Shown here: positions 14,032-22,709 of the stretch, in pieces
How the letters are laid out: every line of letters begins with the position of its first letter
Position numbering within the stretch: position 1 is the stretch's first letter
Source of the DNA: a virus
Virus record (IMG/VR): IMGVR_UViG_3300049046_000147
Coordinates: 1-47,020 of that record
Length of the DNA stretch: 47,020 bases
Strand: one strand, 5' to 3'
The notes under the pieces: generated by a model
What the model saw: the letters and a program-made list of their open reading frames with translations, nothing else
The model's database searches: none
Told to the model about the DNA's origin: nothing
Position numbers and translations under genes: made by a program

Positions 14032-14473
14032 GGGATGCTTGGTTCTCCTCTTCAATCATCTTCTTTAAATGCTCATTGGCTTCACGGCGCTGTTGTTCTC
14101 GGTATAGTTTTTTTTGTTTATCTAGAGAAATCATGTTAGAGATGAACTGATTGTTTTGTAAATACCGACCTACTTTGTGACGAGGCAAACAAGATTCGCA
14201 AATTTGCCTGTCTTTTTCTTTTGGTTGGCCACAGCGGTAGCAAGTGGTGCGAATGCGGCGTTGATCTTGTAAAGATAAGCCCCCTTTAAATTTTTTAACG
14301 GTTTGTTTTTTACCAATCTTAGTGGGGAAGCGTTTTTTACGTTTACGACTATCAGCAATACATTTTTCATCGCCACAAGTAATATTGTAACCATTGTTGA
14401 AGAATGCTGCTCCACTACTATGGGAAATCTTTTTACAGGGTTTGTTGCAGATACATAGTGGTACTTTTGGCAT
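14024..14473 (-). CDS. Cys-rich zinc-finger protein
   Basis: 149 residues from the ATG at 14473 (MPKVPLCICNKPCKK). Three Cys groups are visible: CICNKPC plus CGDEKC, and CYRCGQPKEKDRQICESC, each fit to bind zinc. Between them lies a basic linker (RKRKKRFPTKIGKKQTVKKF). The C-terminus is a charged helix. A Cys-Lys/Arg-rich protein of this kind is likely to bind nucleic acid. No ribosome-binding site is visible: the ATG follows a T7 run at the base of the hairpin at 14479-14546, so expression may be attenuated. An upstream GTG (14530) lies inside the hairpin. Confidence 0.6.
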   Translation of the reverse strand: MPKVPLCICNKPCKKISHSSGAAFFNNGYNITCGDEKCIADSRKRKKRFPTKIGKKQTVKKFKGGLSLQDQRRIRTTCYRCGQPKEKDRQICESCLPRHKVGRYLQNNQFISNMISLDKQKKLYREQQRREANEHLKKMIEEENQASHV

Positions 14474-14546
14474 AAAAAAATCCTGCTCTTTGTAGTGACC
14501 TCGGCTGATGCGTTGGTTTGCCTCAGCCACTACGAAAAACAGGATT
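14474..14546 (-). terminator. Long bulged hairpin followed by a T-run (terminator or attenuator)
   Basis: Read leftward: AATCCTG/CAGGATT (14540-14546 with 14479-14485), GTAGTG/CACTAC (14528-14533 with 14492-14497) and GCTGA/TCAGC (14523-14527 with 14504-14508) stack into one bulged hairpin, directly followed by TTTTTTT (14474-14480, overlapping the outer stem). This is an intrinsic-terminator-like structure placed between the HNH gene and the zinc-finger genes and touching the start codon of the latter. Confidence 0.5.
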
Positions 14547-14653
14547 AACCAACGCAGTTACAGTTTGTATGAAAAAGGTAAGAGTGTCAAGAGTGTGATT
14601 AAGCTTCCCTCTTAGGCGTATGGTCAACCAGGGATGCAGGTGAGTATTAAAAG

Positions 14654-14703
14654 GTGAGGATTGGGAAGGATAACCTTGCCATACTTACCGTTAGTATCCT
14701 CAC
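14654..14703. other. Hairpin in the 280-bp gap 14531-14812
   Basis: GTGAGGAT (14654-14661) pairs with ATCCTCAC (14696-14703); AAGG/CCTT nests inside. The gap otherwise holds an 11-bp direct repeat ACAGTTTGTAT at 14560-14570 and 14767-14777 and no gene. Confidence 0.35.
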
Positions 14704-14761
14704 ACTAATGACAACTAAGTATAAGTTTCTTACGCTCTCTTTACAACTCTCTCACGCGGCA

Positions 14762-14792
14762 TTGACACAGTTTGTATACATTCCTCTTTAGT
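14762..14792 (+). promoter_or_regulatory. Possible promoter for the micro-ORFs
   Basis: A perfect -35 TTGACA (14762-14767) is followed at 19 bp by TTTAGT (14787-14792), a weak -10. It sits 20 bp upstream of the 24-residue gene with its good ribosome-binding site. Spacing and -10 are poor, so this is tentative. Confidence 0.3.
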
Positions 14793-14812
14793 ACAAATAA
14801 AGAAAGGAAGCT

Positions 14813-14887
14813 ATGACAGGAATACAGCTGTCGTTGTTTGAGGAAGTTATTCCAGATTTTGTTTTGGAAGGAGGTCAAGATGAGTAA
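14813..14887 (+). CDS. 24-residue micropeptide with a beta-clamp-binding motif
   Basis: ATG at 14813 preceded by GAAAGGAAG; sequence starts MTGIQLSLFEEV and ends EGGQDE. Residues 5-9 (QLSLF) match the consensus pentapeptide by which bacterial proteins bind the DNA polymerase sliding clamp (DnaN). The rest is acidic. Overlaps the next micro-ORF by 8 bases, whose strong ribosome-binding site is in its 3' end, so both are probably translated. Such a free peptide could compete for or recruit the host clamp (inference). Confidence 0.55.
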   Translation: MTGIQLSLFEEVIPDFVLEGGQDE

Positions 14888-14933
14888 GTCTAAAAATAAT
14901 AGTTATCTACGAGCTTACTACAACAAGCGCTAA
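14880..14933 (+). CDS. 17-residue basic micropeptide
   Basis: MSKSKNNSYLRAYYNKR, preceded by an excellent GGAAGGAGGTCAAG ribosome-binding site. Starts inside the end of the clamp-motif peptide and ends at TAA 14931-14933, overlapping the stop of the leftward HNH gene. Function unknown; its very strong translation signal argues that it is real. Confidence 0.5.
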   Translation: MSKSKNNSYLRAYYNKR

Positions 14934-15427
14934 TCTGAAGCCATTGCGCTTTGATTAAAGATCTGCACCTCTTTAGGTTTTGTTCTGGAGAGCATGTGTA
15001 GGTGCATGATGGTGGGATACCATTGCTCTTTGCCAGTTTCTTCTAGATAGCTCCAGGTATACACACCCATCTCTAGTTGCTTGAGTGCTCCCCACTCATT
15101 GCCTCTCTCGAATTCATCGAGAGCATGATCAAGGACGCATAAAATCCGGCCATTAGAAGGAGAGCGATATTTCTTTCTATTTTTATGATCATGGTCAACG
15201 TGGGCTGCTGTCACCATGTAGCCGTCTTTAAACGAGACAGGCTTGCCATTATTGAGATATGAGATAACGCATTCTCGACCATGACGACCCTGGCAAGTCC
15301 AGTGATCTCGTCGACCAATTTCTTTACGGATGTAGTCAGGGAATGCAGCGGTGGAAAGTAGGGCAACAGCAAGAAGAGCAAATGAGGGGAGAAGAAGGTC
15401 TTTTGGAGTAAGTCCTTCCTTTTTCAT
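14930..15427 (-). CDS. HNH endonuclease-like protein with hydrophobic N-terminus
   Basis: 165 residues. The HNH core runs from RRDHWTCQGRHGRECV (Cys45, Cys53) through AAHVDHDHKN (H75-H81) to NGRILCVLDHALDEFERGN. HNH proteins near terminase genes assist DNA packaging in several phages; others are homing endonucleases. A hydrophobic stretch at residues ~11-29 (LLLPSFALLAVALLSTAAF) before the domain is unusual and could be a membrane anchor or a start chosen too early. It is encoded opposite to TerS and TerL. Confidence 0.75.
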   Translation of the reverse strand: MKKEGLTPKDLLLPSFALLAVALLSTAAFPDYIRKEIGRRDHWTCQGRHGRECVISYLNNGKPVSFKDGYMVTAAHVDHDHKNRKKYRSPSNGRILCVLDHALDEFERGNEWGALKQLEMGVYTWSYLEETGKEQWYPTIMHLHMLSRTKPKEVQIFNQSAMASD

Positions 15428-15616
15428 TTATGTGGTTTCCTGCTTGAACTTCTCTTGTTGCTCGAAGGCAAGGAATAGGTCTACTAGCGTATCCCCATAC
15501 ATCAGGTAGAGAAATTGTAACCAATCCAGATTGTCTTTCCTGGCATCTTCTTTAACGTCGCGCATTGCATCAAAGACGGCGCGGTGCTCAATGTTTGGGG
15601 TGAATTTTTCTGCCAT
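15428..15616 (-). CDS. Unknown small protein
   Basis: 62 residues, helical and acidic (AVFDAMRDVKEDARKDNLDW, then LVDLFLAFEQQEKF). It abuts the HNH gene with no gap, so the two form a leftward pair. No ribosome-binding site or family recognised. Confidence 0.5.
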   Translation of the reverse strand: MAEKFTPNIEHRAVFDAMRDVKEDARKDNLDWLQFLYLMYGDTLVDLFLAFEQQEKFKQETT

Positions 15617-15666
15617 AACTACACTACATGGTACAATGTTTTATAGTAGTTGTGCAAGAAACGAGT

Positions 15667-16155
15667 ATGAAAAAAATCCCCCTCTCAGAAAAGCAGCGAA
15701 AGGAAAAGCTAGTCGAGGCAAATGACATCTTAGATGCCATTGGACAAGAGAGTGAGAAGAAGGGTATCTCCGAGACAAAATATTTTATGGACCAGTGGGA
15801 CAGAAGACAGTGGCATGAGAATCAACTAAAAAAAGATAGGCTTGATAGTTCTCGTAAGTTTAGAAAAATGGAATACTACCGCATCCTTGCAGCTATGCTC
15901 CAGGAAGAAATTGCAGACTTGGATATACCAAACGGCTACATGGCTTGGAGTGAGTTTACTCAGAGTGGGGTTGTTGTGCGTCTTCGTGATCGCTGGGGAA
16001 AAAAATATTATCGTGCTTTTAAACCAGATGGTACTCCAGAGATTGATTTTAATGCGGTGGTTGGATTACTAACCGATGTGCAAAATAGTGTTGACAAACT
16101 AGAGTACGACGCTCGAGAGAATTTAAAACAATCAGGATTTATTTTACCTTCATAA
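15667..16155 (+). CDS. Unknown protein directly upstream of TerL
   Basis: 162 residues from the ATG at 15667 with AAGAAACGAG upstream. The N-terminal half is a charged helix (RKEKLVEANDILDAIGQESE), the C-terminal half has a strand-rich GVVVRLRDRWGKKYYRAF region. No family recognised. Two bases separate it from terL; it may be a packaging accessory factor. Confidence 0.65.
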   Translation: MKKIPLSEKQRKEKLVEANDILDAIGQESEKKGISETKYFMDQWDRRQWHENQLKKDRLDSSRKFRKMEYYRILAAMLQEEIADLDIPNGYMAWSEFTQSGVVVRLRDRWGKKYYRAFKPDGTPEIDFNAVVGLLTDVQNSVDKLEYDARENLKQSGFILPS

Positions 16156-16157
16156 CT

Positions 16158-17645
16158 ATGCTAAAAGAGGGTGTTTCCAAAGAAGATTTAATTGAGAAAG
16201 TTAATGAAGAAGTAGCTACTAATTTAAAATTGGCTAAACCAGTTCTAGAAAACAACCTATTTAAGTTTAACCGTTTTATTCTGGGTGTCGAAGAAGGCAA
16301 GGATATGCTCCCGCTTGGACAAGTTCATCGTGAGATGTGTGAGTTTATCGACAAAAATAAGCGAAAAAAAAAGCTAACTCTTATTCCTCGTGGACATTTA
16401 AAATCCACAGTAGTAACGGTGGGAAGAACTGTTCAGGCAATTTGTGCTAATCCCAATGTCCGTATCTTAATTGCTAATGCCACCTACTCCCTTTCATGTT
16501 CGTTCTTAACGGAAGTAAAACGACATCTTAAATTTAACGATAAGATCAAGATGGTGTGGGGAGATCTAACGGTTGATAATGAAAAATGGAGCGAGAACCA
16601 GATTGGATTATCTAAGGCCAACCAGCAGGGTGGAAAAAAAGAGCCTACTGTTACGGCTATGGGTGTGGAAAGCAACTTAACCTCGCAGCACTATGACATC
16701 ATTATCATGGATGACGTAGTAAATAAAGATTATGTGAATACCCAGGATCAGATTCAAAAAACAATTGATTTTTATAAGGAGTGTCTAAACCTTCTTGAGC
16801 CAGATGGTGAAATGATTATTATTGGAACGCGTTGGGATGACAAGGATTTGTATGGCTGGATCATGGAACCTGAGAATGGGGCGCTAAGCGACTTTGAAGT
16901 TTTCAAGAGAGAGGCATACTCGGGCAATCTAGAGACAGGCGATGATTTTCAAGCTTTGTACCCAGAGAAGTTCTCAAGAGCCCATTTGCTTAAAGTTCGT
17001 GAGCAGCAGGGTCCGTATGTTTTCTCGTGTAACTACATGAATGATCCTGTTAGCAGGGATGATGCTACTTTTAAGAGTGAATGGTTCAAATATTACGATC
17101 CTGTTGATATGCGTGGTAAGCCGCTCAACTACTTTATCTCCATAGACCCAGCTATTTCTCTTGAGCAAGCAGCTGACTTTAGTGTTATTACAACCATTGG
17201 TGTTGATGAAGAGGGCTTTATTTATGTGATTGATGTGGACCGATTGAAAGTCAAGCCAAGCGAATTAATTGATAAGGTCTTTGAGAAGTGGCGGCTATAT
17301 GGACCAACTATTATTGGAATTGAGGAGGTGTCGTTCCAGAAGACGCTCCAGTACATGATGACTGAAAAGATGCAGCAGACAAATACCTATTTGCCAATTC
17401 GACCAGTTAAGCCTAATAATAGAACGAAGGATCAAAGAATTCGAGGTTTGCAGCCACTATATGCTAATGGTCGCATCCTCCACGCAAAACAAGTGAATAA
17501 TATTAAGAACCTAGAGGACGAATTAATTCGTTTCCCTAGAGGTAGACACGATGACGTGATTGACTCGCTCTCGTATTTTCTGGATTTTATTTTTCCAGCA
17601 AAGCGTAAGAAGTCTAGCACAAAGCGAAGAAAGTACTTATACTAG
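16158..17645 (+). CDS. terL: Terminase large subunit
   Basis: 495 residues with both terminase domains. ATPase: Walker A-like PRGHLKST (77-84), Walker B IIIMDD (181-186) and coupling motif GTRW (223-226). RNase H-like nuclease: SIDPA with D330, IGIEE with E389/E390, and HDDVIDSLSYF with D465/D466. TerL uses ATP to pump DNA into the prohead through the portal and cuts concatemers. Length is typical. It is followed 6 bp later by the portal gene, the usual packaging order. Confidence 0.95.
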   Translation: MLKEGVSKEDLIEKVNEEVATNLKLAKPVLENNLFKFNRFILGVEEGKDMLPLGQVHREMCEFIDKNKRKKKLTLIPRGHLKSTVVTVGRTVQAICANPNVRILIANATYSLSCSFLTEVKRHLKFNDKIKMVWGDLTVDNEKWSENQIGLSKANQQGGKKEPTVTAMGVESNLTSQHYDIIIMDDVVNKDYVNTQDQIQKTIDFYKECLNLLEPDGEMIIIGTRWDDKDLYGWIMEPENGALSDFEVFKREAYSGNLETGDDFQALYPEKFSRAHLLKVREQQGPYVFSCNYMNDPVSRDDATFKSEWFKYYDPVDMRGKPLNYFISIDPAISLEQAADFSVITTIGVDEEGFIYVIDVDRLKVKPSELIDKVFEKWRLYGPTIIGIEEVSFQKTLQYMMTEKMQQTNTYLPIRPVKPNNRTKDQRIRGLQPLYANGRILHAKQVNNIKNLEDELIRFPRGRHDDVIDSLSYFLDFIFPAKRKKSSTKRRKYLY

Positions 17646-17651
17646 AACTAT

Positions 17652-19955
17652 ATGCCTGATTTAGAGGTACGAGCAAAAATCAACAAAGACTACAAACCAA
17701 CTGATGAGGAACAGAATTGGCGACAGTGGGTGTACAAGCGCTACACCACCATGAAGGAAGATCCCGAACGTGTGACAATGGAGAAGGAGTGGGAGGCTGG
17801 AGAGAAAGCTTGGGACGCATTTCGTGAGCCAAAGTCTGATGGTGATTGGGAGTCCAATTACTATATCCCCCTAACTACTAGTGTTGTTGAATCGGTGCTC
17901 TCAGAGTTTATTGATCAGCGAATTAGACCTCTTATTTTACCTCGAGCCAGTGAAGATATTTCTCGTGCTAAAGTCATGCGTCACATTTTTGACTTTACCT
18001 GGGATGTAGCTGATGGCGACCTCGAGTTATTTGATGTTTTAAAAAGCACTTTAATTAGAGGTACTGGCATTGCTCAAGAATATTATCTTAAAGACCGTCG
18101 CATGGTTCGTGATATTACTGGTCTTAACAATCTCTACAAAAAGGGTGGAAAAAAGAACCAGTTTGGATTCACCACAGAAGAGCGTGAGGTTTTTGAGTTT
18201 GATGGCTGCATGATGGAAAATGTTTCCATTTGGGATTTCTATGTTGATGAGAAAGCTCGCACGATTAATCGTGGTCCATACAAGGCTCGTGACTGTATTC
18301 GTCGCTATGTGATGAATATTCGTGATTTTAGAACATTCTTTACTGGTCCAGTTTGGGACCCAATGGATAGAGCTAAGCACGTTAAGCCAGGTGGTGATAC
18401 TAATTATTACCAATTCTATAAACCCCCAGAGGGTATAGATCACTCAGAAGATGTTGAGGTGTTGTGGTATTGGGCGCGTAGTCCAGAAGATGCACTCATC
18501 ATTGTTGCCAATGACGTAGTAGTTCGCATGGGTCCAAGCATCTTTAGACATAAGCAGCTTCCATTTGGAAGAAGTGTCGACGTAACACGCATGGACAAAT
18601 TCTATGGCAAGGGTGAGCCCAAGCTTCTTGAGTCAATTCAGGAAGAGCTTAATACACTGCGTCGCATGACTATTGACCGCCACCACCTTGATCTGGACAA
18701 ATCTTTCTTGGTTTCCCAGACAACTCAATTGGATGACGAAGATTTGATTGCTCGACCACACGCTCTTATTCCGGTTGATGATCCTCGTAACGTCAAAGCT
18801 TTAGAGTATGGTGATATTCCTAACTCAGTTAATATTACGCAAAAAGCTATTTCTGAAGATAGTGTCCGTGTGACTGGTGTTGATGACCGCTTCCAAGCTC
18901 TACAAAAAACGCCATCGACTGCTACCGAGGCTGCTATCTTGAAAGAATCTACTCTCAAGCGTATTCGTATGAAGATCATGTTGCTAACAGAAGGATTCCT
19001 CAAAGATATTGCTAAACAGCGCGTGGCTAATATCATGCAGTTCTATTCACAGCCCAAGCTTGAAAAAATTATTGGTGAAGAAGGAACAAGAGAATACGAG
19101 CGTCAGCTGGCTCGATTAACCAGAGATGGATTGCTTGAGGTTCGTGGTGGAGTTCCTTATGAGAAGAAATTCCCCGAGATTAGACTAGAAAACAAAGAAT
19201 TAGCATTTAATGAGCGTGGCGAAGTAACCGAAAGAAAGAAGATGGGCTTTTCTTTCTTTGAGGCTAAACCAGAATACTATATGCCACTATCTGGATTAAG
19301 CTATGACATTCGCTTTGAAGCTGGTTCGACTTTACCAATTTCTAAACCACTACTACAAAGTAAGTCGGCTGAGTTGTTTGACCGATTGCTTCCTCTTACT
19401 GAGGCAACTAATTATGATCCTGAGAAGTTGGGAGATATGTTAGTTGAAGCCCATGACAAGAATCCAAATGAATTAAAGAGTGATCCAGAGCAAGAGGAAA
19501 CACAGGCAACTGATTCAGATGCTCGTATGGAGATGGCGGTTCAAATTGCTACTCAAGAAAATGAAGAAGTTATGCGTGGCGGCAAGATTCCAGCTAATGG
19601 TACGCCGTATGCTCCTCCGGTTCATACCGAGGTTCATGCTGCATTTATTAAGAGTCCACAGGCTAAGCAAATGGGTGATGAGCAGTACAAGATACTGGTT
19701 CGTCACGCCGCAGGAGAAATGGTTGCTCAGTTAATTCGCAAAGGTGTCTCTCCAGCAGAAGCCGTGAATATGGCTCGACAGATGTTGCTTGGAGAAGAAC
19801 AGGCGCTTCCTCCTGGTGGTGAGACTGCTCCAGGACAAACTCCAGAAATGATGGGTAATGCTGACAACGAATTAGCAGCTACAATGCCAGGAAGGATTCA
19901 GGGTGGCAATGAAGTTCAAACAGGACTACCCCCTGGACCAGCTAGGATTCAATAA
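17652..19955 (+). CDS. Portal protein
   Basis: 767 residues, directly after TerL and before the scaffold and capsid genes, the fixed place of the portal. The N-terminal region (EAGEKAWDAFREPKSDGDWE and SNYYIPLTTSVVESVLSEF) and the central part with RHHLDLDKSFLVSQTTQL match large portal proteins of P22/T7-like phages. The portal forms the ring at one capsid vertex for DNA entry and tail attachment. The C-terminal ~120 residues are Ala/Pro/Gly-rich and probably flexible. Length fits the large portals of short-tailed phages (inference). Confidence 0.85.
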   Translation: MPDLEVRAKINKDYKPTDEEQNWRQWVYKRYTTMKEDPERVTMEKEWEAGEKAWDAFREPKSDGDWESNYYIPLTTSVVESVLSEFIDQRIRPLILPRASEDISRAKVMRHIFDFTWDVADGDLELFDVLKSTLIRGTGIAQEYYLKDRRMVRDITGLNNLYKKGGKKNQFGFTTEEREVFEFDGCMMENVSIWDFYVDEKARTINRGPYKARDCIRRYVMNIRDFRTFFTGPVWDPMDRAKHVKPGGDTNYYQFYKPPEGIDHSEDVEVLWYWARSPEDALIIVANDVVVRMGPSIFRHKQLPFGRSVDVTRMDKFYGKGEPKLLESIQEELNTLRRMTIDRHHLDLDKSFLVSQTTQLDDEDLIARPHALIPVDDPRNVKALEYGDIPNSVNITQKAISEDSVRVTGVDDRFQALQKTPSTATEAAILKESTLKRIRMKIMLLTEGFLKDIAKQRVANIMQFYSQPKLEKIIGEEGTREYERQLARLTRDGLLEVRGGVPYEKKFPEIRLENKELAFNERGEVTERKKMGFSFFEAKPEYYMPLSGLSYDIRFEAGSTLPISKPLLQSKSAELFDRLLPLTEATNYDPEKLGDMLVEAHDKNPNELKSDPEQEETQATDSDARMEMAVQIATQENEEVMRGGKIPANGTPYAPPVHTEVHAAFIKSPQAKQMGDEQYKILVRHAAGEMVAQLIRKGVSPAEAVNMARQMLLGEEQALPPGGETAPGQTPEMMGNADNELAATMPGRIQGGNEVQTGLPPGPARIQ

Positions 19956-20287
19956 TGTCTGACAAGCGCCGTAGTGCTGAAGCTACTCAGCTTCTTAGTA
20001 ATATGCCAACGGAAGTATTGGCTAGTTTGGCAAAAATCAAACAAAATGAAGATTTGTATGGAGCATTGCGTACAGTGCTAGAGGCACTGCTTCGTGCCAA
20101 TCAACAACAAATTATTGATGGAGCTGGAAGTGTTATTTCTCAAGATACTATGATAAATGGAGCGGTACATAGTGCTTTTTATCGAGGACGAGTTTCTTTG
20201 ACGGTGCTTCTTAATTCATTAATAAAAAATGCCCCTGACTTTTTAGAGAAACGCGCTGAAGGTAAAACTAAGGGCAAGCTTAAATAA
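19955..20287 (+). CDS. Unknown protein between portal and scaffold
   Basis: 110 residues, helical (EATQLLSNMPTEVLASLAKI, then YGALRTVLEALLRANQQQII) with a basic tail. ATG overlaps the portal stop. No family recognised; position suggests a head-assembly accessory protein. Confidence 0.65.
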   Translation: MSDKRRSAEATQLLSNMPTEVLASLAKIKQNEDLYGALRTVLEALLRANQQQIIDGAGSVISQDTMINGAVHSAFYRGRVSLTVLLNSLIKNAPDFLEKRAEGKTKGKLK

Positions 20288-20290
20288 TGC

Positions 20291-20320
20291 TTGCTATAGA
20301 GATAAATATAATAGTATAGT
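20291..20320 (+). promoter_or_regulatory. Possible promoter upstream of the scaffold gene
   Basis: TTGCTA (20291-20296) and TATAGT (20315-20320) are 18 bp apart in an AT-rich gap; a TATAAT also occurs at 20307-20312. A hairpin GAGG...CCTC with inner ATCG/CGAT follows before the gene. Would boost head-protein expression. Confidence 0.4.
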
Positions 20321-20381
20321 AAGAGTAATAATATAGAGGGCAATCGTTTATCAGCGATCCTCATCTCTGAAGGGAGATATA

Positions 20382-21191
20382 ATGACCGAGAACATAACGA
20401 CCCCTAGTACTGATCCTAATAATGGACAACCAGATAATACTCAGGGAAATGACCCAGCAAGCAGTAGTGCTGGACAATCGCCGTCAACATCTACTGAAGC
20501 ACCTTCACAAGATTTGCCTGAAAAATTTCGGGATAAAACTGCGAGCGAAATAGCTCAGCAGTACGTACAGCTGGAAAAGAAATTGGGTGAGCAATCGACA
20601 GAAGTTGAGACAGCTCGGAAATTAAAATCCGATATGGATCAAGTTTTGCAAGTTCTTTGGAAAAACCCAAAACTTTACGAGCAAGTTGAGAGAGAGTTAC
20701 TTCGATCTCAAGATGGCGGTTTACCTGAAATTAAAAGTCCAAAGAATGAAGATGACGGAGAGGCAGAGAATAGTGGTAAGGATGATGACGTTCGCAGCAA
20801 AATGGTGAACGACACAATTTCTGATTTTGAACAAAAATTTAAAATTAGTGAATTGCCATCTGAGAAACGAAAGATACTCAACAAAAAAATTGCAACTGAA
20901 TTTGCTGAGTTACGCGATCCAAGCGGCAAGAAAACAGTCGCTCAACTTATAAAAGAGACACCAGTTAATCAGCTGGGAAAGCTTTTAGAGAAGGCATACT
21001 GGTTAGCCCAAAAAGATCAGCTCGTTGACCAAGATACTATTCCAGACGTAGCCTCTATCAGCAGCATGTCTGCTAGTAGCGGGAAAGCAGATACCTCACA
21101 TGGTCTGTCGGAACGTGAACTTAAAGTTGCACAAAACTTAGGCGTTGCTCCAGATGAGTACGCCAAGAATAAAAAGAAGCTTAATTCCTAA
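20382..21191 (+). CDS. Scaffolding-like protein
   Basis: 269 residues, hydrophilic and helical, Ser/Thr/Gln-rich at the N-terminus (disordered) and acidic in the middle (GEAENSGKDDDVRS). This, and its place between portal and capsid, fits a phage scaffold, which shapes the prohead and leaves before DNA entry. Strong AAGGGAGATATA ribosome-binding site. No protease-specific motif seen. Confidence 0.7.
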   Translation: MTENITTPSTDPNNGQPDNTQGNDPASSSAGQSPSTSTEAPSQDLPEKFRDKTASEIAQQYVQLEKKLGEQSTEVETARKLKSDMDQVLQVLWKNPKLYEQVERELLRSQDGGLPEIKSPKNEDDGEAENSGKDDDVRSKMVNDTISDFEQKFKISELPSEKRKILNKKIATEFAELRDPSGKKTVAQLIKETPVNQLGKLLEKAYWLAQKDQLVDQDTIPDVASISSMSASSGKADTSHGLSERELKVAQNLGVAPDEYAKNKKKLNS

Positions 21192-21202
21192 TAGGAGGAT
21201 AT

Positions 21203-21739
21203 ATGGCAATATTTGATTATAAAGGCCAGATGAACGGAGCAGAAAACCCCGTTGATCTTCACGTCTTAATCGGAAACAGCGGCACAGTCGCCGTTGGTGA
21301 AGCAGTAAAAATGGATTCGTTTAGCAATGGTGGCGGCGTTCTTCGCGCTACAGCAGGAAGTAAAGTTCTTGGTGTGGTCGTTGGTATAGTCACTAATAAG
21401 GGTATTCCATTGGCTAATGCTTCAACCAGTGATTATGATGGTACGTTCACTGAATCCAGCAACACGTATGCTGCGACATCAGATAATACAACTGACAAAA
21501 AGGTCAAAGCTATTGTTCGTATTGACGAACATGCTTTATGGCGCAATGACACTGCTGGCGATCTCGCTGTTGCAGACTTGCTCAAATACTTCGACCTTTC
21601 TAGTGCTACCCAGGTTGGTGATCAAAATGGTCACGACACGGCTGGTGCTTTGCAATTGATGGAGATTGATCCTGATGATGCAAGTGTCGGTGTATTTCGT
21701 ATCGCCGAGGGATACCACTACCCATACGCTCAACAATAA
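21203..21739 (+). CDS. Capsid decoration / head-stabilising protein
   Basis: 178 residues, beta-rich, directly upstream of the major capsid protein. It begins with MAIFDYKGQMNGAENPVDLH and contains SGTVAVGEAVKMDSF and KVLGVVVGIV, the look of small capsid-cementing proteins (DUF2190-like). Such proteins bind the outside of the HK97-fold lattice. Good AGGAGGATAT ribosome-binding site. Confidence 0.65.
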   Translation: MAIFDYKGQMNGAENPVDLHVLIGNSGTVAVGEAVKMDSFSNGGGVLRATAGSKVLGVVVGIVTNKGIPLANASTSDYDGTFTESSNTYAATSDNTTDKKVKAIVRIDEHALWRNDTAGDLAVADLLKYFDLSSATQVGDQNGHDTAGALQLMEIDPDDASVGVFRIAEGYHYPYAQQ

Positions 21740-21782
21740 TGAGTGAGTGGAGATAATTAATTAACAATATTTAGGAGAAAAT

Positions 21783-22697
21783 ATGGCAACAAGATCAAAC
21801 TTTGCAGATTTGCTGGAACCAGGATTCCTCAAAATCTTTAATGATGCTTATGACGAACAACCGATGGTTTTTCCTCAGATCTTCAAAGTAGAAACATCAG
21901 GTAAACAGGACGAAAAAGTCTCTGGGGTAACAGGATTTGGCTTACTCGAGCAAACTGACGAAAACGAATCAGTGCGCTATGAAGAGCCAGTTCAAATGTA
22001 CGACACTGTGTTCGTGCATCAAAAGTACACCAAAGGTTTCAAGGTCAGTGAAGAGTTAGTCGAAGATGACCAATATAACGTCATTAAGACCAAACCAGCT
22101 CAACTGGCTCGTGCAGCTCGTCGTACTGCTGAGAATAGTGCAGCTAATGTGTTTAACCGCGCATTTAACTCATCCTACTTGGGTGGTGACGGTCAAGAGC
22201 TTGTCTCAACTGTTCATCCTCGTAGTGATGGCGGTTCTTCCCAAAGTAATGCTAGTGCAACTGGTATTACTTTGACTGAGGAGAACTTTGAAACTGCTCG
22301 AATCGCAGCTCGTCAACAGTTGGATGACAAGGGAATGGTTATTCAAACCAGTCCTGATACGGTCGTAGTTCCAGTCGATCTTGAAAAAGACGCTGAAATT
22401 ATCACCAACTCGACCATGCGTCCTGGTTCAGCCGACAACGACTTGAACATCTACAAGGGTAAATACAAAGTGATCGCTTGGGAATATCTCACTTTGAACA
22501 ACACCATGTGGTTCTTGATCGACTCTCGACAGTCCCAGCTCATGTGGTTCTGGAGAGTTAAACCAGAATTCAAACGCGATGAAGCTTTTGATACTGGTCA
22601 AGCACTCTTTAAGACCCGCGCTCGTTTCTCAAATGGGTGGGGTGACTGGAGAGGTGTATGGGGTTCCAAAGGTGACGGAGCTGCCTACTCTGGCTAA
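21783..22697 (+). CDS. Major capsid protein (HK97-fold, Mu gpT-like)
   Basis: 304 residues. Order of blocks: an N-terminal arm (FADLLEPGFLKIFNDAYDE), a spine helix region (ARAARRTAENSAANVFNRAF), a catalytic-free middle with SPDTVVVPVDLEKDAEII, and the final strands NTMWFLIDSRQSQLMWFWR and ALFKTRARFSNGWGDWRGVW. This is the pattern of Mu-type major head subunits. Preceded by AGGAGAAAAT; followed by a strong 10-bp hairpin that may stabilise or end its mRNA. Confidence 0.85.
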   Translation: MATRSNFADLLEPGFLKIFNDAYDEQPMVFPQIFKVETSGKQDEKVSGVTGFGLLEQTDENESVRYEEPVQMYDTVFVHQKYTKGFKVSEELVEDDQYNVIKTKPAQLARAARRTAENSAANVFNRAFNSSYLGGDGQELVSTVHPRSDGGSSQSNASATGITLTEENFETARIAARQQLDDKGMVIQTSPDTVVVPVDLEKDAEIITNSTMRPGSADNDLNIYKGKYKVIAWEYLTLNNTMWFLIDSRQSQLMWFWRVKPEFKRDEAFDTGQALFKTRARFSNGWGDWRGVWGSKGDGAAYSG

Positions 22698-22709
22698 AAT
22701 AGTAATTAA

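Noticed and set aside
15632-15647. Promoter (TACAAT/TATAGT) before the gene upstream of terL
   Set aside because: No acceptable -35 at 16-19 bp for either box.
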